Shown: one piece after another, positions 32,891-42,633 of the stretch
How positions within the stretch are numbered: position 1 is the stretch's first letter
How the letters are laid out: each line of letters starts with the position of its first letter
Assembly: GCF_000282975.1 (NCBI RefSeq)
Contig: NZ_ALJC01000093.1
Coordinates: 108,091 to 172,090, forward strand
Direction of reading: 5' to 3'
From: Pseudomonas psychrophila HA-4
Lineage (GTDB): Bacteria > Pseudomonadota > Gammaproteobacteria > Pseudomonadales > Pseudomonadaceae
DNA: 64,000 nucleotides
Notes under the pieces: generated by a model
Databases searched by the model: none
What the model was told of the DNA's origin: nothing
The model's input: the letters and a program-made list of their open reading frames with translations, nothing else
Translations under genes and position numbers: made by a program

Positions 32891-34357
32891 ATGCGTCTGA
32901 CTCGTCCCGTTCTGTTGTTAGTGCTGCTCGGTTGTTTGCTGTTCTTCTTTGCGCTGGGCAATCATCAGTTACAAGGCTCAACCGAATCTCGGGTGGCGGG
33001 AATCGCGATGGAGATGCACCTGAGCAACGACTGGGTCACCCCCACGTTGCTCGGCGAACCTTTTCTGGAAAAACCACCCTTGAGTCTGTGGCTGGATGCC
33101 GGAGCCATTCGCCTGTTTGGCGGTGAGCCCTTGAGCGCGCGGCTCGCTTCGGCTTTTGCGGGGTTGTTTTGTGTGCTGTTGCTGTACGCCATGCTGCGCA
33201 AGCTCGCACGCCCAACAGCACTGGCTTGGACGGCCGCCGCCATGCTCGCCACTATGGCCAGTTTTTGGAGCAACAGCCGCCAAGTGGGTGAAGATGCCTT
33301 ACTCACCCTCGGGGTGACGATGGCGTTGCTAGCCTTCTATCACGCCAGCCGCCAACCCCGCTTTGCACTCAGCAGTTGGCTGTTGTTTGCCGTCGGAATT
33401 GCGATAGCGACGCTCAGCAAAGGCGTGCTGGGACTGGCGCTGCCAGGCGTGGTGATTTTTGCCTATTTGTTGTGTGAAAGCCTGATCGACAAACGTTTTA
33501 TCCTGAAAAACTGGCTGCGCCCTGCACTGTTGACGCTGCTCGGGCTGATCCCGCTGATGATCTGGCTGGCCGTGCTGTACCAGCGCGGCGGGCTGGCGGC
33601 GGTGGGTGAAGTGCTGTGGGCCAACAGCATCGGGCGCTTTAGCGGCTCGTTTGTCGAGGCCGGGCACTACGAACCCTTCTATTATTATTTGGCCAAGTTG
33701 CCCGAAGCCTTTTTGCCGTGGAACCTACTGACCTATCTGGGCCTCTGGTACTTTCGCAAGCAATTGCTGCAAAACCGTTACCTGCTATTTTTCTGCGTCT
33801 GGCTGCTGGCGCAATTCATGTTGCTGACCCTAGCCTCCAGCAAACGCACGGTGTACCTGATGTCGCTCGCCCCTGCTGCTGCGGTGATTGCAGCGGAATA
33901 CGCCGGGGTGGTTTTGGACTGGCTGCGGCACAAAAGTCAGACCTCTGCGCTGGCCAAGCGCATCAGCGACCATCATCGCGGCTTTGCAATGACGCTTCTG
34001 GGCATCATCGTCAGTTGCTACTTGGTGGCCGCCTACCTAGCCCCGCGGGCTGACCGCGCCGTGTCCTTTGAGCCCGTGTCGGCACAGGCCTTGAGCTTGC
34101 AGGCCAGCGGCAAGCATATTGCCTTGATGCAACCCGACGAGCGCCTGGCCTCGGTGGTGTTCTATAGCCAGCAACTGCAACAGGCGCTGCAAACCAAAGA
34201 ACAGCTACTGGCCTTTTTACAGACCTCGCCCGATAACGTGGCCATCGTTGAAAAGCCGGATGTGGCCGGACAGCCACTGAACGTATTAGCAACAGTCACC
34301 GTGGGGCATCGCAGCTTTTACTTTGTATCTCTGGGTGCTGAGAGCCCGAAAACATGA
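32891..34357 (+). CDS. ArnT-like glycosyltransferase, GT-C fold
   Basis: A 488-residue membrane protein with about 11 hydrophobic segments. The first periplasmic loop reads QGSTESRVAGIAMEMHLSNDWVTPTLLGEPFLEKPPLSLWL, shown here only to mark that it aligns in position with the ArnT pattern DETRYAEISREM and FEKP; the acidic residue (E) of the catalytic loop is kept. Such enzymes move a sugar from an undecaprenyl carrier to lipid A or other acceptors at the outer face of the inner membrane. The ATG at 32891 starts the first helix; a TTG 63 bases earlier is also open. An Ais-like phosphatase lies two genes away, so lipopolysaccharide is the likely acceptor. Confidence 0.82.
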   Translation: MRLTRPVLLLVLLGCLLFFFALGNHQLQGSTESRVAGIAMEMHLSNDWVTPTLLGEPFLEKPPLSLWLDAGAIRLFGGEPLSARLASAFAGLFCVLLLYAMLRKLARPTALAWTAAAMLATMASFWSNSRQVGEDALLTLGVTMALLAFYHASRQPRFALSSWLLFAVGIAIATLSKGVLGLALPGVVIFAYLLCESLIDKRFILKNWLRPALLTLLGLIPLMIWLAVLYQRGGLAAVGEVLWANSIGRFSGSFVEAGHYEPFYYYLAKLPEAFLPWNLLTYLGLWYFRKQLLQNRYLLFFCVWLLAQFMLLTLASSKRTVYLMSLAPAAAVIAAEYAGVVLDWLRHKSQTSALAKRISDHHRGFAMTLLGIIVSCYLVAAYLAPRADRAVSFEPVSAQALSLQASGKHIALMQPDERLASVVFYSQQLQQALQTKEQLLAFLQTSPDNVAIVEKPDVAGQPLNVLATVTVGHRSFYFVSLGAESPKT

Positions 34358-34448
34358 CGGCGGACAATAGAACCGAAGTTACCGTGGCCGAATAACCGGT
34401 TTTGGCTACGCTCCAAGTGCTGGACGTTTCCCAGTCAAGGAGCCTGCT

Positions 34449-34955
34449 ATGACCATCAGTATTACCAGCCAGACCCTGAGCGATTACGACGCGCAGTTGG
34501 CTTACAAGACAGCAACTGCGTATCTGCGCCAATCGGATCTCGCCAACTATTTGATTGATCAGCTAGAACAACAGCACGTAAAACTCAGTGTCGAGGTCAG
34601 TACAGACCCGGCACTGGCTGATAAGAACAGCTCGAACAACGGGACGATTGTGTGGAACTTGCTTAGCAGCGTACCGCCAAGCTCCGATCTGCCCCATGTT
34701 GCCGCCCTGCTTAGCCGCATCCCGGCGCCACAAAAACCCTATATCACCAGCCAATGGGCGCTCATGCATGCGCTCGCGCTCGCTTGTCAGCAACTGAACA
34801 ATCAGCTCAATTTTCGCGATGCGGATGCAACGTGGCCGTGGCTTGACGAAAAGGTGCTCAGCGCTGACGACATTGAAAATGGGGTGGCCCGTGAACTCAG
34901 CGATCTACCGCTACCTGACGAGCAAAACTGGAACCGCGTGCTCAAGCCTGCCTGA
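34449..34955 (+). CDS. Hypothetical protein
   Basis: A 168-residue protein with no signal peptide or membrane helix, acidic overall. AAGGAG lies 7 bases before the ATG, and codon use is like that of the neighbours, so it is a real gene. It starts MTISITSQTLSDYDAQLAYK and has Ser/Asn-rich central and acidic C-terminal parts. I recognise no domain. It follows the ArnT-like gene by 91 bases on the same strand and precedes a hairpin terminator. Confidence 0.7.
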   Translation: MTISITSQTLSDYDAQLAYKTATAYLRQSDLANYLIDQLEQQHVKLSVEVSTDPALADKNSSNNGTIVWNLLSSVPPSSDLPHVAALLSRIPAPQKPYITSQWALMHALALACQQLNNQLNFRDADATWPWLDEKVLSADDIENGVARELSDLPLPDEQNWNRVLKPA

Positions 34956-34993
34956 TAGGGCTCGCGCAGTGGACGATCCCCGCCTCCAATGAA

Positions 34994-35020
34994 AACGCCC
35001 GGCTGTAGTGGCCGGGCGTT
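34994..35020 (-). terminator. Stem-loop terminator
   Basis: AACGCCCGGC and GCCGGGCGTT form a perfect 10-base stem with a seven-base loop. On the minus strand it is followed by TTTTCATT, so it should end transcription of the histidine phosphatase gene; it may also serve the convergent gene on the plus strand. Confidence 0.75.
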
Positions 35021-35047
35021 AGAGCGGTTCAGGTCAACACGGCTGCA

Positions 35048-35770
35048 TCACAATCTCGACGCATCAACTCTGTTGCCGACGGGAAGAGCTGTGTGCGGCA
35101 CGATGCTCCCCCAATCTTTGGTCTCGATGTACCCCAGCATCTGCGGCTGAGCGCTGGCGCCATCGGCTTTGATAAACAATGAGGCTCCGTAGCCGAATGT
35201 GGTGTCTGTTGGCACATGCATGCCCGCCTCAAGATCGTCCATGCATTCGCTGTGGGTGACCAACACCAGATTGCGGCCCGGCACTTTGTGCTTAAGCACA
35301 TCGCGCAACATCGTACCCTGGCAATTGAATATCCAGTCGTGTGCTTCAACGGGGTGAGTAAACATCGCCTCGGCGGTTTGCCGTGCTCGCGTCAGGTCGC
35401 TGCTATAAATATCGGCGTTTTTGAGCCCTAGCTGCCTGAAGTGATCCCCCAAGCCCTGCGCGACCGCTGCACCCTGCACCGTTACACCTTCTTGTGGGCC
35501 AAGACAGGCCGCATTCGTGCGATCACAACGTTCCACATGGCGCACCAGTGCAATCACATCGCCGTCAGCCCAGCTTTGGGTAAGGGTCAACACGCGGCTA
35601 GCATTGTTGAGTTTCGCCAGGTCAGGCGCAGGTGACAGCGACAGCAGTTGCAGCGTGATAAAAAGAGTCAGAACGCTGACCCCGATCACTACCAGTGTAT
35701 TTCGATAACGTGCCAGCGCCCTGCGCAACATTGCGCGTTTAGCCCCGGCTAGTCGAAGACTCAAAATCAC
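35048..35770 (-). CDS. Histidine phosphatase family protein, Ais-like
   Basis: A 240-residue (from GTG 35770) or 227-residue (from ATG 35731) protein. One membrane helix near the N-terminus (NTLVVIGVSVLTLFITLQLL) is followed by a histidine-phosphatase domain: the RHG motif appears as ALVRHVERCDRTN, the second catalytic His in LVLVTHSECMDDL, and YSSDLTRARQTAEAMF is also typical. It resembles E. coli Ais, a phosphatase acting on lipopolysaccharide core heptose phosphate, by the position of a membrane anchor and the RHxE form. It lies convergent to the gene before it and near an ArnT-like transferase, both fitting envelope modification. Confidence 0.82.
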   Translation of the reverse strand: MILSLRLAGAKRAMLRRALARYRNTLVVIGVSVLTLFITLQLLSLSPAPDLAKLNNASRVLTLTQSWADGDVIALVRHVERCDRTNAACLGPQEGVTVQGAAVAQGLGDHFRQLGLKNADIYSSDLTRARQTAEAMFTHPVEAHDWIFNCQGTMLRDVLKHKVPGRNLVLVTHSECMDDLEAGMHVPTDTTFGYGASLFIKADGASAQPQMLGYIETKDWGSIVPHTALPVGNRVDASRL

Positions 35771-36143
35771 GTAGAACGCCCCTCTGGCAGCCAGTGAACG
35801 ACATATGCCGCCACCCTATAACGCGAATATGACAATGGATGGATGAGCAATCCCACTCCGGCGTAAGAAAGTAGTCTTGCATAGCAAGCCTTTTTCCCAA
35901 CTGAACATAGTCTAAAAATAGGGTAGTCAGGAGCGAGTGAAACAAATGTGAAAAAAGTCTTGAAGCCGGGGATTAATGGCGACATTACAAACAGTTACTT
36001 GCCCATTGATCACGACGCATCAAAAAACGTTTCAGGTCTGCCGTCTCCCGCCGATACAGCCCAACACAAGCACTCTGCTGGGCCAAAAAAACAAAACCCT
36101 CCAGCGAAATTCGATCCTGCGTGCACCGCTTCTGGAGTTTTAA
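35771..36143. other. Intergenic region before the chemoreceptor gene
   Basis: In 373 bases I see no convincing gene; the open frame from GTG 35948 runs into the chemoreceptor start and has no family features. GCCGATAC at 36050-36057 resembles the -10 element of FliA (sigma-28) promoters, which often drive chemoreceptor genes, but no TAAA occurs at the correct distance upstream. Confidence 0.35.
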
Positions 36144-38066
36144 ATGAACAATTGGCTGAGCAACATCAGCGTTAACCTGAAACTGGCTTTGGGCTTCGGC
36201 CTGGTTTTAGCCCTCACGTGCCTGATGGCTATTGGCAGTTGGTTCAGTCTGGATACCCTGATTGCCCGCAGTAACTGGATGAGCGACATCACACGGCTCA
36301 ACAGTGCGCTGACCAACCTGCGGGTCGCGCGTTTGCAGTACATGCTGACGAATGGCGACGAAACCGCTGCACAGAACGTGCAAACCAACCTGGACGCCTT
36401 TGAAGCTCAGCAAAAGCAATTGCTCGTCATCTTCAAAAGCCCGGAAAACCTCAAGCTGCTCAACGAGCAACACGACTTCATCACCCGTTACCAGCGCGCT
36501 CTGGTAACAATGCGCAAGGCTTACATTGAGTCTGCCGTGTCGCGTGAGCACATGGACAGCAGCGCCAAAGCGGCGCTTGCAGACATTGCCACCCTCAACG
36601 CCCGCACCCTGCAACGTCCTGCTGGCGAAGAAGGTCGTTTTGAGCAATACCAAGCCGTGATCAACGTTCGCGAACAGTTCTTGCTCGCGCGCGATATGGT
36701 ACGGGCGTTCACGTCCTCCCCCACGGTGCCGAACGAACAGGCAGCACGTGCTCAACTGAGTGCAGCAAGCGCCAGCCTTGAAGGGCTGAACAACTATTTC
36801 AGCACCGCTAACGGCGATACCTTGCGCACCCTGAGTGCGGCAATAGCCCAATACACGCAGGCGCTGCAGGTATTCACTGGCACCAACAGCACCATCATCG
36901 ATATGCGCAAAGACATGACCGACTACGGCAACGGCATCGTCAGTCGCAGCAACGATCTGTACAGCATTCAACTTGAGCGTCGCGATGCCGAAAGTGTCAG
37001 CGCCAATCGCCTGCAATTGATCAGCACCTTGCTGGTGTTGTTCTTCGGGGTCTGCGCTGCGGTGATCATCACCCGCCAAATCACCCGGCCGTTGCGTGAA
37101 ACCCTGGACGTGGTCGAGCGCATTGCCAGCGGTGATCTGAGCCAAAACCTGCGCGTCACCCGCCGTGATGACTTGGGCGTACTGCAACAAGGTATTGCAC
37201 GTATGGGCACCACCTTGCGTGAGTTGATCAGCGGCATTCGCGACGGCGTAACCCAAATCGCCAGCGCGGCCGAAGAGCTGTCTGCGGTCACCGAACAAAC
37301 CAGTGCCGGGGTTAACAGCCAAAAGGTCGAAACAGATCAGGTGGCCACCGCCATGCATGAAATGACTGCCACCGTGCAAGAAGTGGCGCGCAATGCAGAG
37401 CAAGCATCCCAAGCCGCTGCCGCCGCTGACGGCGAAGCGCGCGAAGGCGACAACGTGGTGAATCAGGCAATTGATCAGATTGAACGTTTGGCGGTTGAAG
37501 TGGGCCGCTCGACCGAAGCTATGGCCGTGTTGCAAACAGAAAGCGACAAGATCGGTAGCGTGATGGACGTGATCAAGGCGGTGGCCGAGCAGACCAATCT
37601 GCTGGCGCTAAACGCCGCCATCGAAGCCGCCCGTGCGGGTGATGCGGGGCGTGGTTTTGCTGTGGTCGCTGATGAAGTTCGCGCACTGGCGCAACGCACG
37701 CAAAAATCCACCGAAGAGATTCAAACCTTGGTGGCAGCCCTTCACAGCGGCACCAAGCACGTGGCCATGGTCATGAACAACAGCCGCACCTTGACCGACA
37801 GCAGCGTGAACCTGACCCGTCAGGCGGGAACTTCGTTGCAAGGCATTACCCGCACCGTGTCGAATATTCAGTCCATGAACCAGCAAATAGCGGCTGCGGC
37901 CGAACAACAAAGTGCTGTGGCGGAAGAAATCAGCCGCAGCATCATCAACGTGCGCGACGTGTCCGAGCAGACCGCGGCCGCAAGCGACGAGACGGCCAAA
38001 TCCAGCGTTGAACTGGCGCGTTTGGGCACTCAACTGCAAGAAATGGTGAGCCACTTTAAGGTGTAA
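36144..38066 (+). CDS. Methyl-accepting chemotaxis protein with HBM-type sensor
   Basis: A 640-residue receptor. It has a membrane helix at about 12-34, a helical periplasmic domain of some 260 residues, a second helix at about 292-312, a HAMP domain ([20 protein letters not shown]), and a cytoplasmic signalling domain with the strictly conserved tip [20 protein letters not shown]. The size of the periplasmic region and the all-helix character suggest the helical bimodular (HBM) type, which in Pseudomonas putida McpS binds Krebs-cycle acids. GGAG precedes the ATG. It is a single gene; chemotaxis proteins are elsewhere. Confidence 0.92.
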   Translation: MNNWLSNISVNLKLALGFGLVLALTCLMAIGSWFSLDTLIARSNWMSDITRLNSALTNLRVARLQYMLTNGDETAAQNVQTNLDAFEAQQKQLLVIFKSPENLKLLNEQHDFITRYQRALVTMRKAYIESAVSREHMDSSAKAALADIATLNARTLQRPAGEEGRFEQYQAVINVREQFLLARDMVRAFTSSPTVPNEQAARAQLSAASASLEGLNNYFSTANGDTLRTLSAAIAQYTQALQVFTGTNSTIIDMRKDMTDYGNGIVSRSNDLYSIQLERRDAESVSANRLQLISTLLVLFFGVCAAVIITRQITRPLRETLDVVERIASGDLSQNLRVTRRDDLGVLQQGIARMGTTLRELISGIRDGVTQIASAAEELSAVTEQTSAGVNSQKVETDQVATAMHEMTATVQEVARNAEQASQAAAAADGEAREGDNVVNQAIDQIERLAVEVGRSTEAMAVLQTESDKIGSVMDVIKAVAEQTNLLALNAAIEAARAGDAGRGFAVVADEVRALAQRTQKSTEEIQTLVAALHSGTKHVAMVMNNSRTLTDSSVNLTRQAGTSLQGITRTVSNIQSMNQQIAAAAEQQSAVAEEISRSIINVRDVSEQTAAASDETAKSSVELARLGTQLQEMVSHFKV

Positions 38067-38186
38067 AAAAGCAGTCCCTAGCGCCGTTGAAGACAGGCTC
38101 GGAATGCTCATTTACACCCCGTAAATTCCGCTTGCGCGCCTGTTTTCGCTTTGCCTGACCTTCGCTCCAAATATTTCGTACAACCC

Positions 38187-39629
38187 CTAGTGATTCACTC
38201 GAGCACGCTTGAGCAGCTTTTTACTGCGCTCGGACAAGTGCACAACCCGCAGGTGCTTGCCCGCTTTACGGTAGCGCTCGCGCAACGTTTCCAGCGCGGC
38301 AATGGCCGAGTAGTCCGCAAAGCCCAGGTGGCCGCAATCCAAGGTCACAGTGGCTGGGTCATCGGCCGGATCAAACAGTTTGAGAAACGCCGTGGTGGAG
38401 GCAAAAAACAGCGTGCCGTGGACGCGGTACAGTTTGCTGCCGTCGCTTTCTACCTGCGCGTCGGCGTACAACTGGCGCGCCTGCTGCCAGGCGAAGTTAA
38501 GCGCGGCAATGATAACCCCGCACATCACAGCGACCGCCAGATCGGTAAAGACAGTGATGATCGTGACCGCAATAATCACCAGCACATCGTTCAGCGGCAC
38601 TTTATTCAGCACCCGCAAAGAGGCCCAGGCGAATGTCTGTTGCGAGACGACAAACATAACGCCGACCAACGCCGCGAGCGGGATGCGCTCAATGTACGGC
38701 GACAGGAACAGCACGAACAGCAAGATCATGACCCCGGCGGTCACGCCCGAAAGGCGGCCACGCCCGCCCGAGCTGAGGTTAACCACGGTTTGCCCGATCA
38801 TCGCGCAGCCGCCCATGCCGCCAAACACGCCCGACACCATATTCGCCGCCCCAAGGGCCACACACTCACGGTCCGGGTAACCACGCGACTCGGTGATTTC
38901 GTCCGTGAGGTTCAACGTCAGCAGGGTTTCCAGCAGGCCAACCATCGCCATCACAATCGCGTACGGCGCGATGAGGCGCAGGGTGTCCATGTTCCATGGA
39001 ATATCCGGCAGGGCAAACGTCGGCAAGCCCCCCGCGATGTGCGCCATGTCGCCCAAGGTGCGGGTCGGTAAGCCCAGAAAATACACCGCCAGGCCCACAC
39101 TCAAAATCGCCACCAGTGCAGGCGGCGCGGCGCGGGTCAGACGCGGCAACAAATAGACGATGGCCATGGTCAGCGCCACAAGGCCGATCATCAGGTACAA
39201 CGGCGTACCACTGAGCCACTTGTCACCTTCTTTAAAGTGATCCAACTGGGCCATGGCGATCACAATCGCCAGCCCGTTGACGAATCCGAGCATCACCGGG
39301 TGCGGCACCATGCGCACCAGCTTGCCGAGTTTGAGCAGCCCGAACGCCAGCATGATCAGCCCGCTCAGCAGCACGGTCGCCAGCAGATACTGCACACCGT
39401 GTTGCACCACCAGCGCGACAATCACCACCGCCATCGAACCGGCAGCACCGGAGACCATGCCCGGCCGTCCCCCGAAAAGCGCAGTAATCGTACAAATAAT
39501 AAACGCGCCATACAGGCCCATCAGCGGGTTGAGATGGGCGACCAGCGCGAACGCAATGCACTCGGGAAGCAGCGCAAACGACGTCGTGAGCCCGGCCAAG
39601 ACATCAGCGCGCAGACGTGAGAATTTCAT
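38187..39629 (-). CDS. SulP-family anion transporter with STAS domain
   Basis: A 480-residue membrane protein. The first part contains LLPECIAFALVAHLNPLMGLY, the SulP signature in its usual place, and the central helices have GGMGGCAMIGQTVVNLSSGGRGRLSG. About 12 hydrophobic segments are followed by a shortened STAS domain (VTLDCGHLGFADYSAIAALETLRERY). Such proteins carry sulfate, bicarbonate or dicarboxylates. It is alone; no carbonic anhydrase or cysteine gene is next to it, so the anion cannot be assigned. Confidence 0.9.
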   Translation of the reverse strand: MKFSRLRADVLAGLTTSFALLPECIAFALVAHLNPLMGLYGAFIICTITALFGGRPGMVSGAAGSMAVVIVALVVQHGVQYLLATVLLSGLIMLAFGLLKLGKLVRMVPHPVMLGFVNGLAIVIAMAQLDHFKEGDKWLSGTPLYLMIGLVALTMAIVYLLPRLTRAAPPALVAILSVGLAVYFLGLPTRTLGDMAHIAGGLPTFALPDIPWNMDTLRLIAPYAIVMAMVGLLETLLTLNLTDEITESRGYPDRECVALGAANMVSGVFGGMGGCAMIGQTVVNLSSGGRGRLSGVTAGVMILLFVLFLSPYIERIPLAALVGVMFVVSQQTFAWASLRVLNKVPLNDVLVIIAVTIITVFTDLAVAVMCGVIIAALNFAWQQARQLYADAQVESDGSKLYRVHGTLFFASTTAFLKLFDPADDPATVTLDCGHLGFADYSAIAALETLRERYRKAGKHLRVVHLSERSKKLLKRARVNH

Positions 39630-39756
39630 GATTTACCTAAAAGACGGGACGAACGAAGGGTGAGGATATGAAACGGATGGTAACAAATTGCGCGGAAGGT
39701 AAGACACTGGTAGGAACGAGCGATCGTTTAAAGATCAAGAGCCCCCCTCACCCTAG

Positions 39757-39870
39757 CCCTCTCCCGAAGGAGAGGGAATCGATTGGGGGATGCTGTCGAT
39801 TATCGGTCGCCTGTTTGCTGCGCGACAGCGCGGCGTCGAAGGCAGGGCGGCGGCTCCTACAGGATGTGCG
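39757..39870. repeat. REP-like intergenic repeats
   Basis: CCCTCTCC-CGAA-GGAGAGGG (39757-39776) is a perfect 8-base hairpin in a context (CCCTCACCCTAGCCCTCTCC) common between genes in gammaproteobacteria. It is followed at 39810-39866 by a G+C-rich stretch ending GGCGGCGGCTCCTACAGG, a common Pseudomonas repeat flank. Both lie in the 244-base gap between the SulP and ggt genes. Confidence 0.55.
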
Positions 39871-39873
39871 AAG

Positions 39874-41541
39874 TTACTTCACCACTTTGCCTACGCCACG
39901 ACCACGTGGGTCAGAGGCGGTTTCTAACTGAGTGCCGTTAACGCGAATGGCCTGGATGTCGCCCATGTTCCAGCCCTGATCTTCGAGGGTGTAGCCCATG
40001 GCTTTAAGGTCATCGGCGACTTTGCCGGTCAGGGGTGCGTATGCGTCGTAGTAAATGGTGTCCTTAGGCAGCAACTGGTGATGAACGCGCTGCGCAGCCA
40101 CTGCTTTTTCCAGCGGCAGGTTGTAGTCGTAGAGGTTGTTTAGCACCTGGAAGATCGAGGTAAAGATCCGCGAACCACCGGGCGTTCCGAGCACCAGCGT
40201 GACATTGCCATCGCGTGTCACCAGGCTTGGGCTCATCGACGACAGCATGCGCTTGCCCGGCTCAATGGCGTTGGCATTGCCGCCCACCACACCAAAACCG
40301 TTGGCCACACCAGGCTTGGAGCTGAAGTCGTCCATTTCATCGTTGAGCAAAAAGCCCGCGCCTTTAACGACAACGCCGCTGCCGTAATCCCAGTTCAGGG
40401 TGAAGGTGTTGCTGACAGCGTTGCCGTCTTTATCGACGATGGAGAAGTGCGTGGTCTGATGCGGTTCCAGCCCCGGCTTAACGTTAGCGGTTTCAGAAAT
40501 CGCTTTCGGGTTGACCTCTTTCGCACGCTTGGCGATGTACGCCGGATCAGTCAGTTCGGCCACCGGCATTTTGCCGAAGTCCGGGTCGCCCAAGTAATCG
40601 GCGCGGTCAGCAAAGACGCGTTTTTCGATCTCGGCCAACAGGTGAATGTACGGGGCCGAGTTCAGCTCCACACCTTTGAAGTCCGCTGCACGGTCTTCTT
40701 TAATGCCGATCAGTTGCGCCAGTGCGATGCCGCCCGAGCTTGGCAGTGGCGCGGTATACAAGGTGTTGCCACGGAAGTCGACGCGCACCGGCTCACGCCA
40801 GTTAACCTTGTAGTCGTTGAGGTCTTCTTGGGTAATCAGGCCTTTGTCTTTTTGCATTTGCGCGACTATCAGGTCGGCTGTTTCGCCGTGGTAAAAGTCT
40901 TTGGCGCCTTGGTCGGCAATACGCTCCAGCGTTTTGGCCAGCTCAGGCTGCTTGAAGGTTTCGCCGGACTTCATGCTGCCGAAGTAATCACCAAAGTTGG
41001 TGGTGCCGTTAAACAGCGCCAGCGCATCTTCGCGGTATTGAAATTGCTGGTTGGCCACCTTGAAACCATTTTTCGCATAACCCACGGCCGGGGTCAGCAG
41101 CTCACTCCATGGCAATTTGCCGAAGCGCTGATGCGCCTCCCACATGCCCATCACCGTGCCCGGTACGCCTGCGGCACGCGCACCCACCAAGCTCAGGTTT
41201 TCAATCACTTCGCCTTTGTCATTGAGGTACATATCGCGGCTGGCCGCTTTAGGCGCGGTCTCGCGGTAGTCGAGGAAATAGGGTTTGCCATCAATGAACA
41301 AGGTCATGAAACCGCCACCGCCGATGTTGCCCGCCTCGGGGTAGGTCACGGCCAGGGTGAAGGCCGTTGCGACAGCGGCGTCGACCACGTTACCGCCTTT
41401 TTTGAGGATTTGCGCCGCCACTTCAGCGCCGTATTGATCGGGTGCAGCCACTGCGCCGCCTTCCAGAGTGACGGCAAACGCCGAGGAGCTGGCGGCGATG
41501 GCAGCCGTCAAGGCCAGGGTTTTGAACCATACAATGCGCAT
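39874..41541 (-). CDS. ggt: Gamma-glutamyltransferase
   Basis: A 555-residue precursor with a signal peptide (MRIVWFKTLALTAAIAASSS, cleavage after AFA near residue 23). The proenzyme cuts itself before Thr363 in HQTTHFSIVD to give a large and a small subunit; Thr363 is then the nucleophile. Other family blocks are GNIGGGGFMT, and NDEMDDFSS, with GKRMLSSMSPS after it. It works in the periplasm on glutathione and other gamma-glutamyl compounds. AAAAGGAAG precedes ATG 41541; the open frame extends further upstream but without family sequence. It is preceded by a LysR gene. Confidence 0.94.
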   Translation of the reverse strand: MRIVWFKTLALTAAIAASSSAFAVTLEGGAVAAPDQYGAEVAAQILKKGGNVVDAAVATAFTLAVTYPEAGNIGGGGFMTLFIDGKPYFLDYRETAPKAASRDMYLNDKGEVIENLSLVGARAAGVPGTVMGMWEAHQRFGKLPWSELLTPAVGYAKNGFKVANQQFQYREDALALFNGTTNFGDYFGSMKSGETFKQPELAKTLERIADQGAKDFYHGETADLIVAQMQKDKGLITQEDLNDYKVNWREPVRVDFRGNTLYTAPLPSSGGIALAQLIGIKEDRAADFKGVELNSAPYIHLLAEIEKRVFADRADYLGDPDFGKMPVAELTDPAYIAKRAKEVNPKAISETANVKPGLEPHQTTHFSIVDKDGNAVSNTFTLNWDYGSGVVVKGAGFLLNDEMDDFSSKPGVANGFGVVGGNANAIEPGKRMLSSMSPSLVTRDGNVTLVLGTPGGSRIFTSIFQVLNNLYDYNLPLEKAVAAQRVHHQLLPKDTIYYDAYAPLTGKVADDLKAMGYTLEDQGWNMGDIQAIRVNGTQLETASDPRGRGVGKVVK

Positions 41542-41656
41542 TCGCGTCTTCCTTTTATTGTTATCAACTATTGCCGAACCTTGTCTGATTTCGTCAAAAA
41601 TTTCAAACAGCAACGGAAAACGGCATGGAGCCGCACAACCTGTAGACCTCTGGCCG

Positions 41657-42568
41657 TTAGTCTTTGAAGTACGGTGCCGCGTAGCTCGCAAGCTTGGTCT
41701 GAATAAAATCCAGAAAGCATTGAATGCGCAGCGCCAGCTGCGAGTTGCGGTAGTACACGGCATTAATGGGCTGACGGTAGCCGCTGTTGAACTCGCCCAG
41801 CAGCACCTGCAAACGCCCGGTGCTGATGTCTTCATGGGTCATGAAATGCGACAAACAGGCAATGCCCTGCCCTTGCAACGCCAAATGACGCACGGTTTCA
41901 CCGCTGGAGGCACTGATCGCGGGCTGGATGGGCCAACGATCACCCTGTGCATAACGCAGTGGCCATTGATTGAGGCCATCGTTTTGGGTGAAGCCGATCA
42001 AGGTGTGGTTGGTCAGATCGGCCACGCCGCTCGGGGCGCCGTATTGCGCAATGTATTCAGGGCTGGCGAGGATGTTCAGCGGGCTGCAACCCAGTGAGCG
42101 GGCGTGCAAGGTGGAATCGGCCAGGGTGCCGATACGAATCGCAATGTCGGTGCTTTGCTCGAGCAAGTCGATGATCAGGTCGTTGCTGTTCAGTTCCAGT
42201 TGAATCTCGGGGTAGAGCGCCCGGAACTCGGGGAGGTACGGCACGATGGCATGCAGCATGAACGGCGAAGCGGCGTTAATGCGCAGGCGCCCGGACGGCG
42301 TGCGTTGGTGCGAGATCAGGCGTTCTTCAAGCTCGTCCATTTGCTCTAGGATCAGCTTGGCCTGCTCAAAGAGAAACTTGCCTTCTTCGGTCAAGCCCAT
42401 GCGCCGCGTAGTGCGGTTGATCAGCGTGGTTTCAAGCTTGGCCTCCAGCCGCGACAGCGTACGGCTAACGGCGGAAGGCGTTTGCCCGGCTTGTTCGGCG
42501 GCGGCCGAGATCGAGCCGCACTCAATTACCGACACAAAAATTTGCAGTTCATCAGATCTGGCTTTCAC
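41657..42568 (-). CDS. LysR-family transcriptional regulator
   Basis: A 303-residue regulator. The N-terminal winged helix is ELQIFVSVIECGSISAAAEQ, then SAVSRTLSRLEAKLETTL; the substrate-binding domain starts at about residue 90 (PSGRLRINAASPFMLHAIVP). The subgroup with 'TTRRMGLTEEGKFLFEQ' style motif is the CrgA/DsdC-like branch common in Pseudomonas. It is followed on the same strand by ggt 115 bases downstream and preceded by mdaB 65 bases upstream, but no binding site can be assigned. A role in control of mdaB is a possibility. Confidence 0.9.
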   Translation of the reverse strand: MKARSDELQIFVSVIECGSISAAAEQAGQTPSAVSRTLSRLEAKLETTLINRTTRRMGLTEEGKFLFEQAKLILEQMDELEERLISHQRTPSGRLRINAASPFMLHAIVPYLPEFRALYPEIQLELNSNDLIIDLLEQSTDIAIRIGTLADSTLHARSLGCSPLNILASPEYIAQYGAPSGVADLTNHTLIGFTQNDGLNQWPLRYAQGDRWPIQPAISASSGETVRHLALQGQGIACLSHFMTHEDISTGRLQVLLGEFNSGYRQPINAVYYRNSQLALRIQCFLDFIQTKLASYAAPYFKD

Positions 42569-42633
42569 GCATGCCCCTCATCAATAGCGGCTAATAGTAG
42601 TCGCTACCGAGCACTGAGAGGCTGCGACTACCG

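Noticed and set aside
36050..36057. FliA-type promoter for the chemoreceptor (GCCGATAC)
   Set aside because: The -10 part fits well but the required TAAA at 15 bases upstream is TTCA, so I did not list it as a promoter.
35948..36175. Possible small gene from GTG 35948 before the chemoreceptor
   Set aside because: It overlaps the start of the chemoreceptor by 32 bases, lacks a well-spaced ribosome binding site and has no recognisable family.
36207..37535. 442-codon minus-strand open frame opposite the chemoreceptor
   Set aside because: A shadow of the chemoreceptor codons; rich in His, Gln and Ala and without domain features.
40447..41667. 406-codon plus-strand open frame opposite ggt
   Set aside because: The ggt product has signal peptide and active site on the minus strand; the plus-strand frame shows no ribosome binding site and no known motif.
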